Below are positions 15,437 through 24,777 of a stretch of 64,000 nucleotides of DNA, piece by piece. Source of the DNA: Paenibacillus lactis. GTDB taxonomy: Bacteria > Bacillota > Bacilli > Paenibacillales > Paenibacillaceae. The stretch spans positions 62,001 through 126,000 of the forward strand of contig NZ_JAGGKI010000015.1 of NCBI RefSeq assembly GCF_017873605.1, read 5' to 3'. Under the pieces are notes generated by a model that was not told the origin of the DNA, searched no databases, and worked only from the letters and a program-made list of their open reading frames with translations. Both the position numbers and the translations under genes were made by a program. Positions within the stretch are counted from its first letter, which is position 1. Each line of letters begins with the position of its first letter.

Positions 15437-18013
15437 GTGAAATCAAGAAAATGGCTCTACACGGTGCTTGCATGTGTCGTCATCGCCGGCATTGCAACGG
15501 GCTTTCTGATCGGCGCGAACCGGGGCGCGCCGGCGGTGGACGTTGCTGCTTATGCTGCAGGAGCCTCGGAGCCGGCGCCGGGGAAGGAGCTTACCGTTCT
15601 GCCGGACCGGACCGAGGGCGTACCAGGCATGAGCCTGGTCGCAGAGACGGCCGGGCTTGGCCTGTACTACCATCCGGAGACGACCGAAATCGCGATTCGG
15701 GACAAACGAAGCGGCCGCATATGGTACAGCAACCCGGCGGACCGGGCGGAGGATCCGATCGCATCGCCGTTCGAGAAGGAGGCTCTGTCCTCGCAGCTGA
15801 CGGTGACGTTCCGCGATTCGATCGGCACGCTCGAAACGTATCCGAACTACACATGGAGCGTAACGAACGGGAATTTCCAAGCCGAAAGCATTGAGAACGG
15901 CATCAGGGTTACATACACTCTGGGCGATGTGTCGCTGGGCATCGATGCCCTGCCGAAATATATTACGCCCGATCGGCTGCAGGAGAAAGTGCTCAGCAAG
16001 CTGGATGCCACGTTGGCTAAATACGTGCAGGCCCGCTACTACCCGATGAAGGATAACCCCGCCGTGCTGGAGCGCCTGGACGAACAGATCAAGAAAGAGC
16101 TGGTCCTGAAAAAAATGCTGGGGGCGTTCGAGCAGGCCGGATACACCGCAGATGATCTGGCCATCGACAATGCGTCCGGGGGTGGGGAGGCGGCAAGCGC
16201 AGATTCAAAGCCGCGGTTCACCATTCCGATCGAATATCGCCTCGACGAGGATTCCCTGATGGTGTCGGTGCCGCTTGGCCAGGTAACCGAAAGCGAGACC
16301 TACCGGCTGCGCAGCCTGGAGCTCCTCCGCTATTTCGGGGCGGCTGGTACGAAGGAGCAGGGGTATATGCTCGTTCCGGACGGCAGCGGCAGCCTGATTA
16401 TGCTGAATAACGGCAAGGTGAAGGAAGAGCAATACGTGCAGCGGATATACGGCACCGATCCGAACCATAACAGCGAAAGCCGGGGACAGGTTGCCGATCC
16501 GGCCCGCATGCCCGTATTCGGAATGAAGAGCGGAGACGGCGCATGGCTTGCCATCATTGAGGAAGGGGATGCCGTCGCGAGCGTGTCGGCCGATATCAGC
16601 GGCAAGCAGAACTCGTACAATCATGTGTTCAGCAGCTTTGCCGTCCGGGGCGAGGATATGCTGGAGCTGTACACCGGAAGCACGGTTCAGGAAATCCAGC
16701 TGCTGAGCGACAAAATGTACGACGGCCATCTCTCCGTCAGGTACAGCTTCTTATCCGGCGGGGATGCGACTTACTCGGGAATGGCTCGCTTATACCAGCA
16801 GCGGCTGGTTAAGGAAAACAAACTGACGCCGCTGGCGGAAAGCGATTCGCTTCCGTTCTATCTCGACATGCTCGGCAGCGTGGATAAGCAGCGATCCTTC
16901 CTCGGCGTGCCGTATCATGCCGTCGTCTCCATGACGACATTTGACCAGGCAGGGGAAATTGCCGGTAAGCTTATGAAGGATGGGGTATCGAATTTGCGCA
17001 TGCGCTATCTCGGCTGGTTCGGCAAAGGCGTTCATCATAAGCCGCCGGTCAACGCCAAGACGGACGGGGCCGTCGGCAGCGTCTCGGAGCTGAAGGAGCT
17101 GGCGGCGGAGCTGCAGGCCGCAGGCGGCGGATTGTACCCGGATGTTGCGTTCCAGCATGTTTACCGGGACGATGGTTCCTTTACGCCGGCATCGGATGCC
17201 GCCAGGTTCGTCACCAGGGAAACGGCGGAGCTGCATCCTTACGACCGCAACATGAACCGGATGGATTCGTATTACGGCACCTACTATCTTATGTCCCCGG
17301 CGAAGCTTCCGCATTACGTGAGCCGGTTTGCGGATTCCTACGGCCGTTACGGCATCGCTTCATTATCCTTGCGGGATCTGGGCGATGTTCTGAGCTCCGA
17401 CTACCGGGTACAGCGGGTCGTATTCCGGGAGACGGCCAAGCTGATCGCCCAAGATCAGCTGGAGCGGCTGCGGGAGGCGAGCCCGGATCTGATGGTATCG
17501 GGCGGCAATGCATACAGCTGGCCGTACGCGAAGCATCTGATCGATGTTCCGGCGGCAAGCAGCAAATTTGGCCTTACCGATGCCGAGGTGCCCTTTTACC
17601 AGATGGTCATTCACGGCTACATCGATTATGCGGCGGGCGCGTTCAATATCGGCAACGAGCAGAATCCCCGCAAGCAGCTGCTCCAGTCGCTGGAGATGGG
17701 CTCGGCTCCTCGCTATCTGTGGTCCTACGAGCAGAGCTCGGAGCTGAAATACACGCGGTTCGACGAGATGTATGCAGCCGATTACCGGGATTGGTACGAG
17801 GAGGCCGTTGCCCTGTACAACGAGCTGAACGAGGTGCTCGCTCCGGTCCGAACCGAGCGGATGGTCGAGCACACGCAGCATGCGGATGGCGTGGTCGAAG
17901 TGAAGTATGAGAGCGGCATGTCGATTCTGATCAATTATACCGACAAGCCGGCCTCGGTTCGCGGCATTACGGTGGAGCCGCAATCCTATGCAGTAGGTGG
18001 TGACCGGGCATGA
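15437..18013 (+). CDS. DUF5696-type secreted protein with a TIM-barrel-like C-terminal half
   Basis: An 858-aa protein with an N-terminal membrane anchor or signal (residues 7-26). Its middle half is beta-rich, beginning PGMSLVAETAGLGLYYHPET and resembling the N-terminal sandwich of large glycosidases. The C-terminal half (about 480-800) alternates beta and alpha in a barrel-like order, with conserved acidic positions (LSLRDLGDVLSSDY, GNAYSWPYAKHL, FYQMVIHGYIDYAAG). This matches the DUF5696 family found in Paenibacillus sugar operons. The barrel recalls GH101-like folds, so a polysaccharide-active role is possible but unproven. The GTG at 15437 follows AAGGAGGCC. It overlaps the next permease gene by 4 bases. 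Confidence 0.75.
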   Translation: MKSRKWLYTVLACVVIAGIATGFLIGANRGAPAVDVAAYAAGASEPAPGKELTVLPDRTEGVPGMSLVAETAGLGLYYHPETTEIAIRDKRSGRIWYSNPADRAEDPIASPFEKEALSSQLTVTFRDSIGTLETYPNYTWSVTNGNFQAESIENGIRVTYTLGDVSLGIDALPKYITPDRLQEKVLSKLDATLAKYVQARYYPMKDNPAVLERLDEQIKKELVLKKMLGAFEQAGYTADDLAIDNASGGGEAASADSKPRFTIPIEYRLDEDSLMVSVPLGQVTESETYRLRSLELLRYFGAAGTKEQGYMLVPDGSGSLIMLNNGKVKEEQYVQRIYGTDPNHNSESRGQVADPARMPVFGMKSGDGAWLAIIEEGDAVASVSADISGKQNSYNHVFSSFAVRGEDMLELYTGSTVQEIQLLSDKMYDGHLSVRYSFLSGGDATYSGMARLYQQRLVKENKLTPLAESDSLPFYLDMLGSVDKQRSFLGVPYHAVVSMTTFDQAGEIAGKLMKDGVSNLRMRYLGWFGKGVHHKPPVNAKTDGAVGSVSELKELAAELQAAGGGLYPDVAFQHVYRDDGSFTPASDAARFVTRETAELHPYDRNMNRMDSYYGTYYLMSPAKLPHYVSRFADSYGRYGIASLSLRDLGDVLSSDYRVQRVVFRETAKLIAQDQLERLREASPDLMVSGGNAYSWPYAKHLIDVPAASSKFGLTDAEVPFYQMVIHGYIDYAAGAFNIGNEQNPRKQLLQSLEMGSAPRYLWSYEQSSELKYTRFDEMYAADYRDWYEEAVALYNELNEVLAPVRTERMVEHTQHADGVVEVKYESGMSILINYTDKPASVRGITVEPQSYAVGGDRA

Positions 18014-18909
18014 AATTAAGACTGTCCTTAACGCAAAAAAGATCCATGCTCGGCCTGCTGTTCATTGCACCATGGCTCATCGGCTTTGTCTTTCTGTTCG
18101 CCGGGCCGCTGCTTCAGTCCATTCTATTCAGCTTCAGCAAGCTGGTCATTTCCCCGGGAGGGTATGAGCTGGAGGCTGTCGGCTGGCAGAACTTCAAGGA
18201 TGCGCTGTTCGTGGACGCTAACTTCAACCGGATTTTGACGGAATCCATTCTGGGGACGGTCGTGGATGTGCCTTTAATCCTGTTCTTCAGCCTGTTCTCC
18301 GCAGTCCTGCTCAATCAGAAATTCAGGGGCCGGGCGCTGGCAAGGGCGATCTTCTTCCTGCCGGTCATTCTGGCCTCCGGAGCGATTTCTGCTGCCGAAA
18401 CATCAGGGCTCATCAACCTGGTCGGAAACGCGTCCGTGGCGGAGGAGCTCGGCACGGCATCCGGACAGTTTAACGTGCTCTCCATGGTGCGGATCTTGAC
18501 GGAAGCCGGATTCCCGATCACGATCACCGATTACATCGTCGAGGCCGTCATGCGGATCTACGACATCATCAGCAGCTCCGGCGTTCAGATTCTTATCTTC
18601 CTGGCCGCGCTGCAGGCCGTGCCGAGCTCGATGTACGAAGTGGCCAAGATCGAAGGCGCAACCGCTTATGAATCATTCTGGAAAATTACGTTCCCGATGG
18701 TGAGCCCGCTTATCCTGACCAACATGATCTACACCATCATCGACTCGTTTACGGACAGCACGGTAACCCGAACGATCTATGAGACGGCCTTCAAGACGCA
18801 AAATTTCGGACTCAGCGCGGCGATGGCCTGGCTGTACACGATCGTGGTGAGCCTGCTTCTGGTCATCATGGGCATCATCGTGTCCAGAAGAACCTTTTAC
18901 CAAAACTAA
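18010..18909 (+). CDS. Sugar ABC transporter permease (MalF type), second pair
   Basis: A 299-aa permease that begins almost directly with a membrane segment (MLGLLFIAPWLIGFVFLFAG), six segments in all. The EAA loop is EVAKIEGATAYESFW near residue 215. Its start codon overlaps the DUF5696 stop (ATGA), so translation is coupled. It pairs with the product of 18963. With the first pair at 11463/12437, the operon encodes two complete heterodimeric channels. Confidence 0.9.
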   Translation: MKLRLSLTQKRSMLGLLFIAPWLIGFVFLFAGPLLQSILFSFSKLVISPGGYELEAVGWQNFKDALFVDANFNRILTESILGTVVDVPLILFFSLFSAVLLNQKFRGRALARAIFFLPVILASGAISAAETSGLINLVGNASVAEELGTASGQFNVLSMVRILTEAGFPITITDYIVEAVMRIYDIISSSGVQILIFLAALQAVPSSMYEVAKIEGATAYESFWKITFPMVSPLILTNMIYTIIDSFTDSTVTRTIYETAFKTQNFGLSAAMAWLYTIVVSLLLVIMGIIVSRRTFYQN

Positions 18910-18962
18910 GGCTGTCACATTTACGATCGGAACAAGGAACAGGAGGAAGGGAGGAGCAACGC

Positions 18963-19958
18963 ATGGCAATTATTCGGGACCCGTCGAAAGAATCGGTTCA
19001 GGCACGCATGAACCGGATCAGGAACAAGACGCTGCCGATCCTATGGTCGGTATTCCGTTATCTGCTGATCATCGGCATCACCTTTATCATTATTTATCCG
19101 ATCATTTCCAAATTCTCGGTTGCGTTCAAGGATAAGCAGGACATTTATAACCCGACGATTTACATGATTCCGGTACACTTCACGCTGGATAATTTCAAAA
19201 TCGTGCTGGACCTGCTTGATTATTGGCCGCTGCTGCTCAATACGATGATCTATGTGTTTATTACGATGCTGCTTACGACAATGTCGACGGCGCTTGCGGG
19301 CTATGGATTTGCACGGTTCACCTTTCCGGGGAGCAATCTGTTGTTCGCGCTGGTCGTTCTGACGATCCTGATACCGATGAGCACGCTGATGGTGCCGATG
19401 TATTTGCACTTCCGAAGCTTTGACGTGCTCGGGCTGGTCCGGCTGTTCAGCGGCCAGGAAGGAATCAATCTGCTCAACAGCTACTGGCCGTCCATCATTA
19501 CGTCGGCTACGGCGACCGGGCTGAAAGCCGGGCTGTTCGTATATATTTTCCGCCAGTTCTTCCGCGGCTTGCCGAAGGAGATCGAGGAGGCGGCGCTGAT
19601 CGACGGAGCGGGCGGGATCAAGACCTTTTTCGCGATTATGCTGCCGAATGCGATTCCGCCGCTCATTACCGTCACGCTGTTTTCGTTCGTATGGCAGTAT
19701 AACGACACGTTCTATACCTCGCTCTTCATGAGCGAAGGGGCGCTTATGCCGCTGAAGATCGCTTCGCTGCCCGCTGATGCGAATCAGTTCCTGCCGTCCA
19801 TCATGGGGCTCGGCTCGTCGGCCAAGGCGGATCCGAACTATGTGGCCTTGGTGGTGGATACCGGCATTTTGCTGGCGATTTTGCCGCTCATCGCCCTGTA
19901 TCTGTTCGTGCAGCGCCATTTCGTGGAGAGCGTAGAGCGTACGGGGGTTGTAGGCTAG
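18963..19958 (+). CDS. Sugar ABC transporter permease (MalG type), second pair
   Basis: A 331-aa permease. Six membrane segments start near LLIIGITFIIIYPIISKF, and the EAA loop EEAALIDGAGGIKTFF lies near residue 210. The ATG at 18963 follows GGAAGGGAGGAG. Between it and 18010 lie 53 bases with no terminator. It is the last transport gene before the glycosidases. Confidence 0.9.
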   Translation: MAIIRDPSKESVQARMNRIRNKTLPILWSVFRYLLIIGITFIIIYPIISKFSVAFKDKQDIYNPTIYMIPVHFTLDNFKIVLDLLDYWPLLLNTMIYVFITMLLTTMSTALAGYGFARFTFPGSNLLFALVVLTILIPMSTLMVPMYLHFRSFDVLGLVRLFSGQEGINLLNSYWPSIITSATATGLKAGLFVYIFRQFFRGLPKEIEEAALIDGAGGIKTFFAIMLPNAIPPLITVTLFSFVWQYNDTFYTSLFMSEGALMPLKIASLPADANQFLPSIMGLGSSAKADPNYVALVVDTGILLAILPLIALYLFVQRHFVESVERTGVVG

Positions 19959-20184
19959 GCGAGGAAAGATGGAGCATATGCGGGTCGTAGGCTAAGCGCG
20001 GCAAGATGGAGCGTCCGGAGTAGTAGGCTGCCCATGAAAAGCATGGGGTATGGGCTTTGTGGACTAAGCGTGATGTTGTGCAAAGAGTGGCATGAAATTA
20101 AGGGTGTGCGCGGAAAGCGGATAATTGAGGGCCGGTAGCTACTGCCAAGAATTGTCCCATAACGACAGGTCAGGAGAGAAGACA
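19959..20184 (+). other. Intergenic region with a short duplicated segment
   Basis: A TAGGCTA(A/G)GCG(A/C)GG(A/C)AAGATGGAGC segment occurs twice (about 19952-19974 and 19988-20012). A GCCCAT/ATGGGC hairpin (20030-20055) followed by only three T may weakly terminate the transport operon. No gene. Confidence 0.4.
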
Positions 20185-21201
20185 ATGGCGAAAGCTAATA
20201 CTTCCCGATTCGAGGTTGCGCCCGAGTTGATTAATCCAAGGGCCTCCGAGGGCGCGAAGCGATTGATGCGTTATTTGTGCAGCATTTACGGAAAGCGGAT
20301 GCTGACCGGACAGCAGATCGGCGTCGTATCGACGCCTGAATTCGAGATGATTCACAGGGTAACGGGAAAGTACCCTGCGGTTGGCGGCTTCGACTTCATG
20401 AATTACTCGCCGTCCAGGGTGGAACGCGGTGCTGAATGCCGCGACACCGATCTTGCAATCGATTGGTGGAACCGCGGCGGGATCGTCACCTTCTGCTGGC
20501 ATTGGAATGCCCCGAAGGATCTGATTGATCTGCCGCCGGACCGCACATGGGGGAGCGGGTTTTATACGAAAGCCACAACCTTCGACGTTCAGCGGGCGAT
20601 GTCGGATCAGGACTCGGAGGAATACCGCCTGCTTATCCGCGATATCGATGCAATCTCCGATCAGCTGAAACGGCTGCAGGACGAAGGGGTGCCGGTGCTG
20701 TGGAGGCCGCTGCATGAGGCGTCGGGCGGATGGTTCTGGTGGGGAGCGAAAGGGCCGGAGCCCTGCATCGCTTTATGGAAGCTGATGTACGAGCGGATGA
20801 CCCATGTTCACGGGCTGAACAACCTGATCTGGGTATGGAACGGCCAGCATAAGGACTGGTATCCCGGGGATGCGTACGTCGATATCATCGGCGAAGATAT
20901 TTATCCGCCCGCTCAGGATTACGGCTCCCAAGCGGAGCGATTCCGCATGGCGGAGTCGTATACAGCTGCGAGGAAGATTATCGCGTTGACCGAGAACGGG
21001 GTCGTCCCCGATCCAGACCGGATGCTTGCGGATGACTGCCCTTGGGCATGGAACTGCACCTGGTACGGAAGTTTTGTTTTCACCGGGGAAGGAGACGAGC
21101 GTGTCTATTCCGAAGAATATACGGATGCGGAGCAGCTCGTGAAGACCTATGCGCATCCCTTTACGGTTACGCTGGATGAGCTTCCGAATTTGAAGGACTA
21201 G
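20185..21201 (+). CDS. GH26 beta-mannanase, apparently cytoplasmic
   Basis: A 338-aa glycoside hydrolase family 26 enzyme that cleaves beta-1,4-mannosidic bonds. Visible GH26 features are PAVGGFDFMNYS, the HEASGGWFWWG motif with E178 as acid/base, VDIIGEDIYPP, and ALTENG with E270 as nucleophile. There is no signal peptide: the protein starts MAKANTSRFE, so it most likely acts inside the cell on imported manno-oligosaccharides. The ATG at 20185 follows CAGGAGAGAAG; the longer in-frame ORF from 20125 has no RBS. It is followed by the GH2 mannosidase gene, which would finish the degradation to mannose. Confidence 0.92.
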   Translation: MAKANTSRFEVAPELINPRASEGAKRLMRYLCSIYGKRMLTGQQIGVVSTPEFEMIHRVTGKYPAVGGFDFMNYSPSRVERGAECRDTDLAIDWWNRGGIVTFCWHWNAPKDLIDLPPDRTWGSGFYTKATTFDVQRAMSDQDSEEYRLLIRDIDAISDQLKRLQDEGVPVLWRPLHEASGGWFWWGAKGPEPCIALWKLMYERMTHVHGLNNLIWVWNGQHKDWYPGDAYVDIIGEDIYPPAQDYGSQAERFRMAESYTAARKIIALTENGVVPDPDRMLADDCPWAWNCTWYGSFVFTGEGDERVYSEEYTDAEQLVKTYAHPFTVTLDELPNLKD

Positions 21202-21386
21202 GGAAAGATTGGGCGGAGGCGATTTTGGCGCTGCCCATCGAATGCTAAAAAAGGATTTTGAATCTATGTGTGTTATGGTGCAGCAATGTCTTTTCGGAGT
21301 GGAGAAAACGATGCTGGATCGAAGCCATGCCGCATGCTAAACGATGAGTTCCATACAAAATATAAAAATAGGGCAAGGTGACTACC

Positions 21387-23948
21387 ATGAATAAAAACAT
21401 TCTGACATTAACGAAGTGGAATTTTAAGGCTAGCGACGAGACGGAGTGGCTTCCAGCCCAAGTGCCGGGCTGCGTTCACACAGATCTGCTGAGAAACGGC
21501 AAGATCCCGGATCCGTTCTACGGAACGAATGAGCATGATCTGCAGTGGATTGACAAGAAGGATTGGGAGTACGAAACGGTGGTTGAAATCGATCCGCAGC
21601 TACAGTCTCAAGCCAAGGTTGAGCTGGTATTCGAGGGCTTGGATACATATGCGGATGTGTACTTCAACGGGGTGAAGGTGCTGGAAGCGGATAATATGTT
21701 CCGCTCATGGCGCGTCGACGTAAAATCACTCGTCAAGGCGGACGGCAACGCCATCCGCATCCGGTTCCGCTCGCCGATCCAGGAGGATTTGCCGAAGCTG
21801 GAGAAGCTGGGATACCCGCTGCCGGCGAGCAATGATCAGTCCGAGCTTGGGGGACTGGGCGACCGGAAGGTCAGCATCTTTGCGCGGAAGGCGCCGTACC
21901 ATTACGGCTGGGATTGGGGTCCACGGTTCGTCACGAGCGGAATCTGGCGGGAGGCCCGCATCGAAGCCTGGTCGGAGGTGCGTCTGGATGATGTGTTCAT
22001 CCGCCAGGATGAAATTACGGCCGTATCGGCACAATTGACGGCTGTGGCATCCATTGAGGCCGAGCAGGCGTGGCAGGGCAAGCTGCGCGTGTCGGCAGCC
22101 GGACAGGTATGGGAGAAGGAGGTCCAATTGGCGGAGGGCAGCAACACCGTCGAGCTGGAATTGGCCATTGCCGAGCCAAAGCTGTGGTGGTGCCGGGGAT
22201 TGGGCGAAGCGCATCTGTATGATTTTCAAGTGGAGCTCGTCCGGGATCAGCACACTGCAGCGTCGTACCGGGTGAGAACCGGACTGCGCAGCGTCCGGCT
22301 CGTACGGGACAAGGACGAGAGAGGCACATCGTTCTATATTGAGCTGAACGGCACGCCGGTTTTCGCCAAGGGTGCAAACCATATCCCGAACGACAGCTTT
22401 ATTACGGAAGTGACCGCTGAGCGTTATCGTCACGAGATTGCGTCCGCTGCGGAGTCCAATATGAATATGCTGCGCATTTGGGGCGGCGGCATTTATGAAG
22501 AGAAGGTATTCTATGACCTGTGCGATGAGTACGGCTTGATGGTATGGCAGGATTTCATGTTTGCTTGCAGCATGTATCCCGGGGATGAGGCGTTTTTGGA
22601 AAACGTACGGCTGGAAGCGGAGGAGAATATCGTCCGGCTGCGGAATCATCCGAGCATCGTGCTCTGGTGCGGCAATAATGAAATTGACTCTGCTTGGGCC
22701 CACTATGACGAGAACGCCGGATGGGGATGGAAGAAGGATTATACGCATGAGCAGCGAGAGCGGATTTGGGCCGACTATGAGGCCATTTTCCACCGGATTT
22801 TGCCGGAAGCGGTCGCAAGCTATGCGCCCGGCGCGGAATATTGGCCGTCGTCGCCGCTCGTATCGCTGAGCGGTGACAAGGATCAGCATGCCAATCCATC
22901 CACGACAAGCGGTGACATTCACTACTGGGGCGTTTGGCATAACACTGAACCGTTCGATAATTACAACGTGTATGTAGGACGCTTTATGAGCGAGTACGGC
23001 TTCCAGTCGTTCCCGGAGCCGAAGACGGTCCGCACCTATGCAGAGGAAAGCGACATGGAGCTGGAATCGAAGGTCATGCTGGCGCACCAGAAGAATGGGG
23101 CGGGCAACAGGCTCATCAAGAGCTACATGGAGCAGTATTATCATGAGCCGAAGGATTTTGAAGCATTCCTGCATATGAGCCAGATTCAACAGGGCGAAGC
23201 AATGAAAATGGCAATCGAGGCCCATCGCCGCAACAAACCGTACTGCATGGGTACCCTGTATTGGCAGATGAACGACTGCTGGCCGGTCGCTTCCTGGGCA
23301 GGCATGGACTACCTCGGAAGATGGAAGGCGCTGCAGTACGTGGCTAAGCGCAGCTTCCGGGACGTCAGCCTGTCGGTTGATTCCAGGGAACAGGAGGTCC
23401 GCGTTCATCTCGTCTCCGACGTGAACGAACCGGTTCGCGGAACGCTGCGCGTCCAGCTGTTCGATTTTGACGGTAAGGAGCTGTACGCTTCCGAACATCC
23501 GGTCGATGCGGAGGCGCAGGCATCCTTTGTGGCGTTCCGGGCGGCAGAAGACGGGCTTCTGCAAGGCCATGACCCGTCCCGGGTAGTGCTGCTGGCGCAG
23601 CTGCTTCAGGAGGATGACGTGCTCGACAGCAAAACCCATTACTTCGTGAATGACAAGGCGCTCCGCCTTCAACGCCCGAACATTCGCGTAAGCGAGGTTG
23701 ATGGCAGCGGGGGTACCGCGTTCGTGCTGGAGAGTGACGTGCTGGCCCGTCATGTGTGGCTGTCCCAGGAGGAGGAAGGCTTCTACAGCGACAACTTCTT
23801 CGACCTGATTCCGGGCATTCCGGTGACGGTATCCTTTAACCGCAGAAATGCTGCCGGCGAAACGCCGTTCGTCACGGGCCGCCCGGGGCAGGTCGAGGTC
23901 CGATCAATGGCGGACTGCATCGATCCGGCGGCGGTCGTGTCGGTATAG
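21387..23948 (+). CDS. GH2 beta-mannosidase
   Basis: An 853-aa glycoside hydrolase family 2 enzyme that releases mannose from the non-reducing end of beta-mannosides. It has an N-terminal jelly-roll (W12NFKASDE onward, VPGCVHTDLL), an Ig-like domain, then the TIM barrel. The acid/base E432 lies in WCGNNEIDSAW and the nucleophile E536 in RFMSEYGFQSFPE. Length and the PGCVHTDL start are typical of bacterial beta-mannosidases. There is no signal peptide, so it is cytoplasmic. The ATG at 21387 follows AAGGTG at the right distance; an in-frame GTG at 21378 sits inside that RBS. A strong terminator at 24072-24116 closes the locus. Confidence 0.93.
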   Translation: MNKNILTLTKWNFKASDETEWLPAQVPGCVHTDLLRNGKIPDPFYGTNEHDLQWIDKKDWEYETVVEIDPQLQSQAKVELVFEGLDTYADVYFNGVKVLEADNMFRSWRVDVKSLVKADGNAIRIRFRSPIQEDLPKLEKLGYPLPASNDQSELGGLGDRKVSIFARKAPYHYGWDWGPRFVTSGIWREARIEAWSEVRLDDVFIRQDEITAVSAQLTAVASIEAEQAWQGKLRVSAAGQVWEKEVQLAEGSNTVELELAIAEPKLWWCRGLGEAHLYDFQVELVRDQHTAASYRVRTGLRSVRLVRDKDERGTSFYIELNGTPVFAKGANHIPNDSFITEVTAERYRHEIASAAESNMNMLRIWGGGIYEEKVFYDLCDEYGLMVWQDFMFACSMYPGDEAFLENVRLEAEENIVRLRNHPSIVLWCGNNEIDSAWAHYDENAGWGWKKDYTHEQRERIWADYEAIFHRILPEAVASYAPGAEYWPSSPLVSLSGDKDQHANPSTTSGDIHYWGVWHNTEPFDNYNVYVGRFMSEYGFQSFPEPKTVRTYAEESDMELESKVMLAHQKNGAGNRLIKSYMEQYYHEPKDFEAFLHMSQIQQGEAMKMAIEAHRRNKPYCMGTLYWQMNDCWPVASWAGMDYLGRWKALQYVAKRSFRDVSLSVDSREQEVRVHLVSDVNEPVRGTLRVQLFDFDGKELYASEHPVDAEAQASFVAFRAAEDGLLQGHDPSRVVLLAQLLQEDDVLDSKTHYFVNDKALRLQRPNIRVSEVDGSGGTAFVLESDVLARHVWLSQEEEGFYSDNFFDLIPGIPVTVSFNRRNAAGETPFVTGRPGQVEVRSMADCIDPAAVVSV

Positions 23949-24071
23949 TCAGCTACCTTCTTTACCGCTACCAGAATTAAATTCATTCGCACGGATTATA
24001 CGGATGATTCATTAGCAGCCTCGTTCGTAGTGCATATTAGTTGACAGCGATCAACAGTTAGGGTGAGGGAT

Positions 24072-24116
24072 AACCGCTTCTCCAGCCATATAGGCGAGAG
24101 GAGCGGTTTTGTTTTT
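24072..24116 (+). terminator. Rho-independent terminator of the beta-mannosidase gene
   Basis: AACCGCTTCTC (24072-24082) pairs with GAGGAGCGGTT (24098-24108, one G-U), followed by TTGTTTTT. Confidence 0.9.
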
Positions 24117-24169
24117 ATACAGAACTTCTTTTGGTAATTACCGTGACGGAGAGATTGGTGGGTGTAAGT

Positions 24170-24754
24170 TTATTTATTGAATTTCTGAGTGAGCTCTGCT
24201 TCAGTCAGGTTCACTTCCTGAAAATCCGCTTTGATAGTATCGTCATTGGTAATTGCGACAACCCTATTGTTTTTCAATTGAAAAATATATGGTTCAATCA
24301 TACCGTAATAACTTGAAGGACCTGACGGTGAAGGAGCTAATGCAAAGATATACTCACCATTCTTTGTTAAAGTAGCCTGTAAGGGAGTGGATTCTCCTTT
24401 GTAGTTTCCTCCAGGAACAGCGACATGAATTTTGCTATTCGGTGTGACATCCCCCTTTAAAACTTTGGTTACCTCAACAGCATAATCCGTTCCTGGAACA
24501 CTGACGTTCTGGTCTTCTTTCGTCGGATCGACCGAATCCCGTCTAAGGTTTCGGGTTGTTCTCTTATCATCGATAATCTTCCCAATAACTACAACCGGGG
24601 AGGTTTCAATTGCTAGATCGATGTTATTTGCCGTGGCTCTTCTTACTTCTCCATTCGACGATCCGCTAACCTGTGCATAAACAAAGTAAACCAGAGTAGC
24701 AGCTACAAAAGCCGCCAAAATCGTTAGAGCGTAACTCTTTATTCTATTAACCAA
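24170..24754 (-). CDS. Hypothetical exported or membrane-anchored protein
   Basis: A 194-aa protein with one N-terminal hydrophobic helix (residues about 9-27) and a soluble, Thr/Asn/Val-rich outer domain. It contains PVVVIGKIIDDKR and VEVTKVLKGDVTPNSKIHV, a pattern seen in small extracellular beta-barrel (OB-like) proteins of Bacillales. I do not recognise a named family. The TTG start is preceded by AAGGGAGGG. It lies 23 bases downstream of the metalloprotease gene on the same strand, so the two are probably co-expressed. The pair is visibly more AT-rich than the mannan locus. Confidence 0.7.
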   Translation of the reverse strand: MVNRIKSYALTILAAFVAATLVYFVYAQVSGSSNGEVRRATANNIDLAIETSPVVVIGKIIDDKRTTRNLRRDSVDPTKEDQNVSVPGTDYAVEVTKVLKGDVTPNSKIHVAVPGGNYKGESTPLQATLTKNGEYIFALAPSPSGPSSYYGMIEPYIFQLKNNRVVAITNDDTIKADFQEVNLTEAELTQKFNK

Positions 24755-24777
24755 TTATATTCCCTCCCTTCCATTGA

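Noticed and set aside
21726-23753. Minus-strand ORF of 675 codons
   Set aside because: It is antisense to the GH2 beta-mannosidase, whose catalytic motifs are intact. The reverse product is a composition artefact of high-GC coding DNA.
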